NCBI RefSeq assembly: GCF_012927325.1
Contig: NZ_JABBGI010000018.1
Coordinates: 55,741 to 119,740, forward strand
Direction of reading: 5' to 3'
DNA from: Chryseobacterium antibioticum
GTDB lineage: Bacteria; Bacteroidota; Bacteroidia; Flavobacteriales; Weeksellaceae
DNA length: 64,000 nt
Shown piece by piece: positions 60,269 to 64,000 of the stretch; position 1 is the stretch's first letter, and each line of letters starts with the position of its first letter. The notes beneath the pieces were generated by a model. It did not search any database and was not told the origin of the DNA. It saw nothing but the letters and a program-made list of their open reading frames with translations. A program made the position numbers and the translations under genes.

Positions 60269-60546
60269 ATGACCTCTGATGAACGAGAATCAGGAGCCAA
60301 GATTTTTAGATGCCAGATAGTAGACATCAGATTTCAGACATGAGATTTGAGACTTTAAGGTATTGATTCAATAATTTGCCAGATATTTAGAATAATAAAC
60401 ATCCATTATTAGCGCTGAACTCATTCACTCTAAAACCCTGGTACTCTAAAACTCTACGATCTCGCATCCTGAAACACTCAACCGTACTCTAAAACTCATC
60501 CCTCATAATTCATCACTTATACCTCATGAAAATATTCCTATTTTCT
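60269..60546. repeat. Gene-free interval with degenerate ACTCTAAAAC repeats
   Basis: Three ACTCTAAAAC copies lie at 60427, 60443 and 60486, among CTCAT-rich variants. Upstream (60330-60355) are loosely repeated CAGATTTCAGACATGAGATT-like words. This is degenerate repeat DNA marking the border between the T6SS locus and polA; no gene is seen. Confidence 0.55.
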
Positions 60547-60554
60547 TATATTTG
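60547..60554 (+). promoter_or_regulatory. polA -7 box
   Basis: TATATTTG lies 16 bases before the ATG at 60570. It overlaps an upstream in-frame ATG (60552), which is why the later start is chosen. No clear TTG -33 was found. Confidence 0.55.
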
Positions 60555-60569
60555 TTCATTATAGATATT

Positions 60570-63404
60570 ATGGACGCAACACAAGATAAAAGACTCTTTC
60601 TTATTGATGCTTATGCAATGATTTTTAGAGGATATTACGCATTGATCAGGAATCCGAGACTCACCAGTACAGGGCTGGATACTTCTGCTATTTTTGGTTT
60701 TACCAACTCTTTGATAGAATTGATCAGAAGAGAAAAGCCATCCCATCTGGCGGTTGTTTTTGATGTAGGACAGGCAAGTGTAAGAACTGACGATTATTCA
60801 GACTACAAAGCCAACAGAAGCGAAACTCCTGAAGCCATCAAAATTGCTATTCCATACATTCACAGAATCCTCCAGGCGATGCATATCCCGATTTTAGGGG
60901 TGGAAGGCTATGAAGCTGATGACGTCATAGGAACTATTGCCTGCAAAGCTGAAAAAGAAGGCTACACCACGTTTATGGTTACGCCGGATAAAGATTTTGC
61001 CCAGCTGGTGACCGATAAGATTAAGATGTACAAACCCGGCTTAAAAGGTGGGGATATTGAGATCTTAGGCGTAGAAGAAGTAAAAGCAAAATACGAAATC
61101 GAAGATCCTAAACAGGTCATTGATTTCCTTGCCATGATGGGAGATGCCGTGGATAATATCCCGGGATTGGATGGAGTGGGAGAGAAAACGGCTATGAAAT
61201 TCCTTAAAGAATTCGGTAATATCGAAACCCTGTTGCAGAATACGGATAAGCTGAAAGGAAAACTGAAAGAAAAAGTAGAAGCTTCTGCAGAACGCGGAAT
61301 TTTATCAAAAAAATTAGCAACCATTATCTGTAATGCACCTGTAGAATTTCATCAGGAACAATACGACCTTGATACACCGGATTTCGAGAAAGTAAAAGAA
61401 GTTTTTGACGAAATTGAATTCAGAAGATTATACGAAAATCTTTACCGGGCTTTTGCTTCTGCACCCCTGGAAACAGTCGTAGTCAATGAAGCAGAGGTTA
61501 AACAAAAACCATCGGTTGCTGAAATAAAAGGGCAGGTTATGCAACTTGACCTGTTTGCCAATTTTGAAGAACTGGACCAGGCCACCTCTACCAAATCTAA
61601 TATAGAACACAACGACCATCTGTATCAATTCGTAGACAATCCCAAAGCACAGAAAGTTCTGGTCAATAATTTATTAAAGCAGAAAGCAGTCTGTTTTGAT
61701 ACAGAAACCACGTCACTGAACGAGCTGGAAGCTGAACTTGTAGGAATGAGTTTTTCCTATAAAAAAGGACTCGCTTACTACATTCCTCTATCCGAGGACA
61801 AAGGCGAAGTACTTCAGACGCTGGAAATCTTCAGACCGTTCTTTGAGAAAGAAGATCTGCTGAAAATTGCTCACAATTTAAAATTCGATTATAAAATATT
61901 AAAACAGTACGATATTACGGTAAAAGGAGCTGTGTTTGACACCATGATCGCCCATTATCTGCTGAATCCGGACGGAAGACACGGGATGGATTATCTTTCA
62001 GAAGTTTATCTGAACTATAAGCCCGTTTCTATTGAAACCATTATCGGAAAGAAAGGGAAAAATCAAGGGACCTTCAGAGATGCAGACCTGAGAACGCAGA
62101 CCGATTACGCGGCGGAAGATGCAGACGTAACCTTCCAGTTGTATGAGCTGTTTGCACCACAACTTAAAAAAGAAAATTTAGAAGATCTTTTCTTCAACAT
62201 AGAGATGCCTCTGATGGAGGTACTTGCTAAAATGGAACTTTCCGGAATCTCACTGGATGAGAAATGGCTGGCACAGGAAAGTATTGATCTGGAAAACGAC
62301 TTAAGACAGCTGGAAACCACAATTTTTGAAATTTCAGGAGAAGAATTCAACATGAATTCACCTAAACAGCTTGGAGAAATCCTGTTTGAAAAAATGCAGC
62401 TGGATCCTAAAGCCAAGAAAACAAAAACCGGACAATATGCGACTTCGGAAGACGTGCTTCAGAAACTTTCTTCGAAACATGAGATCATCAAACATATTCT
62501 GGAATACAGAACCTATCAGAAATTAAAATCAACCTACGTGGATGCATTGCCTTCACAGATCGATAAACACGACAGCAGGGTTCATACCAATTTCTCCCAG
62601 ACTACGGCTGCTACAGGCCGTTTGGCAAGCGTAAACCCGAACCTTCAGAACATCCCGATCAGAACGCTTCGTGGGCAACAGATCAGAGGAGCTTTTGTTT
62701 CTGGAGAAGGAAAAAAGATCATCTCTGCCGATTACTCGCAGATTGAGCTTAGACTGATTGCCGAGATCTCAGGAGAAGATAATATGATCAAAGCTTTCCA
62801 GGATGGAGAAGATATCCATGCATCTACGGCTGCAAAACTGTTCAAAATTCCTTTGGATGAGGTTTCCAAAACCCAGAGAAGTCAGGCAAAAACCGTGAAT
62901 TTCGGAATCATCTATGGTCAGGGGGCATTTGCTTTAGCGGAACAGACCGGAATGTCAAGAACCGAAGCTAAACAAATGATTGAAGCCTATTTTGAGACCT
63001 ATCCGAAATTAAAAGAATATATGGCCGAACAGGTAAGCAAAGCCCGCCAGATAGGATACGTGGAAACTATCTTAGGAAGAAAACGCCATTTGAAAGATAT
63101 CAATTCCAATAACTTCGTGGTAAGAGGTCATGCAGAAAGAAATGCTGTGAATGCACCGGTTCAGGGAAGTGCGGCAGATGTTGTCAAGCTTGCCATGATC
63201 AAAATCGATAAAGAGTTAGAGGCACAGCAGCTAAAAACAAGAATGCTGCTTCAGGTACATGACGAACTGGTGTTTGAATCCCCGATTGACGAGATTGAAA
63301 TAGCTTCAAAACTAATCAAAACCGAAATGGAACGCGCTTTAGAAACACAGGTGCCATTATTGGTAGAAGTGGGAGTCGGGAATAACTGGCTGGAAGCGCA
63401 TTAA
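60570..63404 (+). CDS. polA: DNA polymerase I
   Basis: A 944-residue repair/replication polymerase from MDATQDKRLFLIDAYAMIFRG. The N-terminal 5' nuclease domain covers about 1-290 (VFDVGQASVRTDDYSDYKANR; GDAVDNIPGLDGVGEKTA). The 3'-5' exonuclease covers about 340-540 and retains the metal motif CFDTETT (about 373-379), so proofreading is likely active. The polymerase domain shows ADYSQIELRLIAEISG (motif A, about 719-734), RSQAKTVNFGIIYGQG (motif B) and LLQVHDELVFE (motif C, about 895-905). Length and order are normal. It is a core gene beside the accessory T6SS region. Confidence 0.96.
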   Translation: MDATQDKRLFLIDAYAMIFRGYYALIRNPRLTSTGLDTSAIFGFTNSLIELIRREKPSHLAVVFDVGQASVRTDDYSDYKANRSETPEAIKIAIPYIHRILQAMHIPILGVEGYEADDVIGTIACKAEKEGYTTFMVTPDKDFAQLVTDKIKMYKPGLKGGDIEILGVEEVKAKYEIEDPKQVIDFLAMMGDAVDNIPGLDGVGEKTAMKFLKEFGNIETLLQNTDKLKGKLKEKVEASAERGILSKKLATIICNAPVEFHQEQYDLDTPDFEKVKEVFDEIEFRRLYENLYRAFASAPLETVVVNEAEVKQKPSVAEIKGQVMQLDLFANFEELDQATSTKSNIEHNDHLYQFVDNPKAQKVLVNNLLKQKAVCFDTETTSLNELEAELVGMSFSYKKGLAYYIPLSEDKGEVLQTLEIFRPFFEKEDLLKIAHNLKFDYKILKQYDITVKGAVFDTMIAHYLLNPDGRHGMDYLSEVYLNYKPVSIETIIGKKGKNQGTFRDADLRTQTDYAAEDADVTFQLYELFAPQLKKENLEDLFFNIEMPLMEVLAKMELSGISLDEKWLAQESIDLENDLRQLETTIFEISGEEFNMNSPKQLGEILFEKMQLDPKAKKTKTGQYATSEDVLQKLSSKHEIIKHILEYRTYQKLKSTYVDALPSQIDKHDSRVHTNFSQTTAATGRLASVNPNLQNIPIRTLRGQQIRGAFVSGEGKKIISADYSQIELRLIAEISGEDNMIKAFQDGEDIHASTAAKLFKIPLDEVSKTQRSQAKTVNFGIIYGQGAFALAEQTGMSRTEAKQMIEAYFETYPKLKEYMAEQVSKARQIGYVETILGRKRHLKDINSNNFVVRGHAERNAVNAPVQGSAADVVKLAMIKIDKELEAQQLKTRMLLQVHDELVFESPIDEIEIASKLIKTEMERALETQVPLLVEVGVGNNWLEAH

Positions 63405-63425
63405 TAAAAATATTGCAGAGATAAG

Positions 63426-63460
63426 ATAAGGTAGGTTCAAAAACTCACCTTATTTTTTTT
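63426..63460 (+). terminator. Terminator after polA
   Basis: ATAAGGT (63426-63432) pairs with ACCTTAT (63447-63453) with an imperfect inner extension. Eight T follow. Confidence 0.78.
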
Positions 63461-63696
63461 GTCTCAATTTATTTTTAAGAGCAAAACAATATAAACAAAA
63501 AGAAGACTAAAAATTTAGCCTTCTAAACTTTCTGCATGTTGCAGGAAATTTTTGTAATTATTTTTCACCTCATTGATCTTACCTTCGGCTTTGTGTCTAT
63601 CAAAAGAATAATCCTAATGAATAGGCAATAAAGATATGAAGTATAAACTTTCTGTGAAATACTACTTTTGTGGTAATTTTCTAATAAAAATGATAT
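63461..63696. other. Interval without a supportable gene
   Basis: About 236 bp. On the minus strand a stretch ending at 63510-63512 encodes DRHKAEGKINEVKNNYKNFL-like residues before a stop, but it has no start codon and is preceded by a stop. At most it is a remnant. Nothing else was recognised. Confidence 0.4.
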
Positions 63697-63870
63697 TTAT
63701 TGATGGACAGAATCATACGCCTTTCGTATCACGTCATCCGGAGAAGTTTTTTCAAATGAAAATCTTTTTTCTTTCGCAGCATCGTTTTTCTGATCCACGC
63801 TTGATTTTTCATCTTTTTTACAGGAATAGAGAAGAAGAAATACAGCCAGTAGAGGAATAAATTTTTTCAA
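63697..63870 (-). CDS. Small lipoprotein with a TTG start
   Basis: A 57-residue protein read from TTG (63870-63868) to TAA (63699-63697). It reads (M)KKFIPLLAVFLLLYSCKKDEK and so on. It has a textbook short lipoprotein signal with Cys17 in LLYSC, then a charged tail ending RKAYDSVHQ. An in-frame TAA lies three codons upstream and no ATG precedes it, so TTG is the only sensible start. The function is unknown; it may be a small outer-membrane or envelope lipoprotein. The opposite-strand frame at 63636-63860 is its shadow. Confidence 0.72.
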   Translation of the reverse strand: MKKFIPLLAVFLLLYSCKKDEKSSVDQKNDAAKEKRFSFEKTSPDDVIRKAYDSVHQ

Positions 63871-63903
63871 TGTTTTTTATTGGTCTCAGAAATAGTTAAA
63901 ACT

Positions 63904-63919
63904 ATGCACTTTAGTGCAT
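63904..63919. repeat. 16-bp palindrome, possible IS200/IS605 left-end hairpin
   Basis: ATGCACTTTAGTGCAT is a near-perfect palindrome (arms ATGCACT/AGTGCAT around TT). It lies 37 bases before the start of a reading frame resembling TnpA. IS200/IS605 elements have subterminal hairpins at this position. TATCTTTG at 63944-63951 may be the transposase -7 box. Confidence 0.5.
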
Positions 63920-63955
63920 TTTACTTTCAGTTTCTAAAAATGTTATCTTTGTTTT

Positions 63956-64000
63956 GTGGATTATCAACGTAGCAATGGTCATAGTGTAAGTAGGTTAACA
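63956..64000 (+). CDS. tnpA: Possible IS200/IS605 TnpA transposase, N-terminus only
   Basis: A frame opens with GTG at 63956 and runs to the window edge with 15 residues, (M)DYQRSNGHSVSRLT. The RxSxHSVxxLT pattern resembles the beginning of Y1 transposases of the IS200/IS605 family, which usually continues into a HIVWVTKYR-like strand. That strand lies beyond the window. A short GTG-started frame at an edge is weak evidence alone. The upstream palindrome supports it. Confidence 0.42.
   Translation, partial: MDYQRSNGHSVSRLT

Noticed and set aside
63510..63610. Minus-strand stretch encoding a DRHKAEGKINEVKNNYKN-like peptide
   Set aside because: There is no start codon and a stop lies just upstream. 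It could be a gene remnant but cannot be supported as a gene.
1..64000. CRISPR arrays, tRNA or rRNA genes, prophage genes
   Set aside because: No regularly spaced repeats, no cloverleaf-like or rRNA segments and no phage structural genes were seen by eye. A tRNA scan would be the decisive check.

Overview
The window is AT-rich chromosomal DNA that I read as a Chryseobacterium-like member of the Flavobacteriia (Bacteroidota). Three things point there. Starts generally lack Shine-Dalgarno sequences. Promoters carry TAnnTTTG -7 boxes. The gene content includes Bacteroidota-type T6SS(iii) components, a CstA, short GxxExxY proteins and many small lipoproteins. No rRNA or tRNA gene was recognised by eye.

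Layout, left part (1-18.1 kb). A TPP-riboswitch-controlled thiamine salvage operon runs thiM-thiE-thiD (thiD leaves the window). It is followed by cstA and a HipA-like kinase/DUF3037 pair. Next come an alpha/beta hydrolase, a lipoprotein and a flavoprotein. A minus-strand block for homogentisate-type tyrosine catabolism follows (hmgA, a CoA-transferase, hppD, fahA, plus two unknown genes). A TonB-dependent receptor coupled to a thioredoxin-like protein sits behind a promoter embedded in a palindrome.

Middle part (18.1-43 kb). Accessory redox and stress genes dominate: cupin, quinone reductase, HxlR, Crp-like regulator, DoxX, AhpD-like, aldo/keto reductases, DJ-1-like, MdaB-like, LysR, GNATs and an AlkD-like protein. 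Interspersed intergenic repeats are common here. An NAD-dependent epimerase and a nitronate-monooxygenase-like gene are each interrupted by a one-base homopolymer shift. Core genes follow (mpl, acyltransferase, NUDIX, rng, a 29-residue basic protein probably of the ribosome, HU). Two LuxR-type regulators have non-canonical receiver domains.

Right part (43-60.2 kb). This is a type VI secretion locus of subtype iii. It has two small membrane proteins (TssO-like), a PKD protein, the TssR lipoprotein, three TssD/Hcp genes, ClpV/TssH, a lytic transglycosylase and VgrG. A downstream cassette of unknown genes (LysM protein, membrane protein, PAAR-like putative effector, broken small gene) lies between two nearly identical tssD copies. 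All three tssD promoters share a GTAG-N5-CTAC palindrome centred exactly 56 bp before the first base of the -7 box, and two of them carry a second copy 21 bp further upstream. The divergent response regulator at the head of the locus has Glu in place of the phosphoacceptor Asp. Sheath and baseplate genes are not in the window. polA, a TTG-start lipoprotein gene and the probable left end of an IS200/IS605 element close the window.
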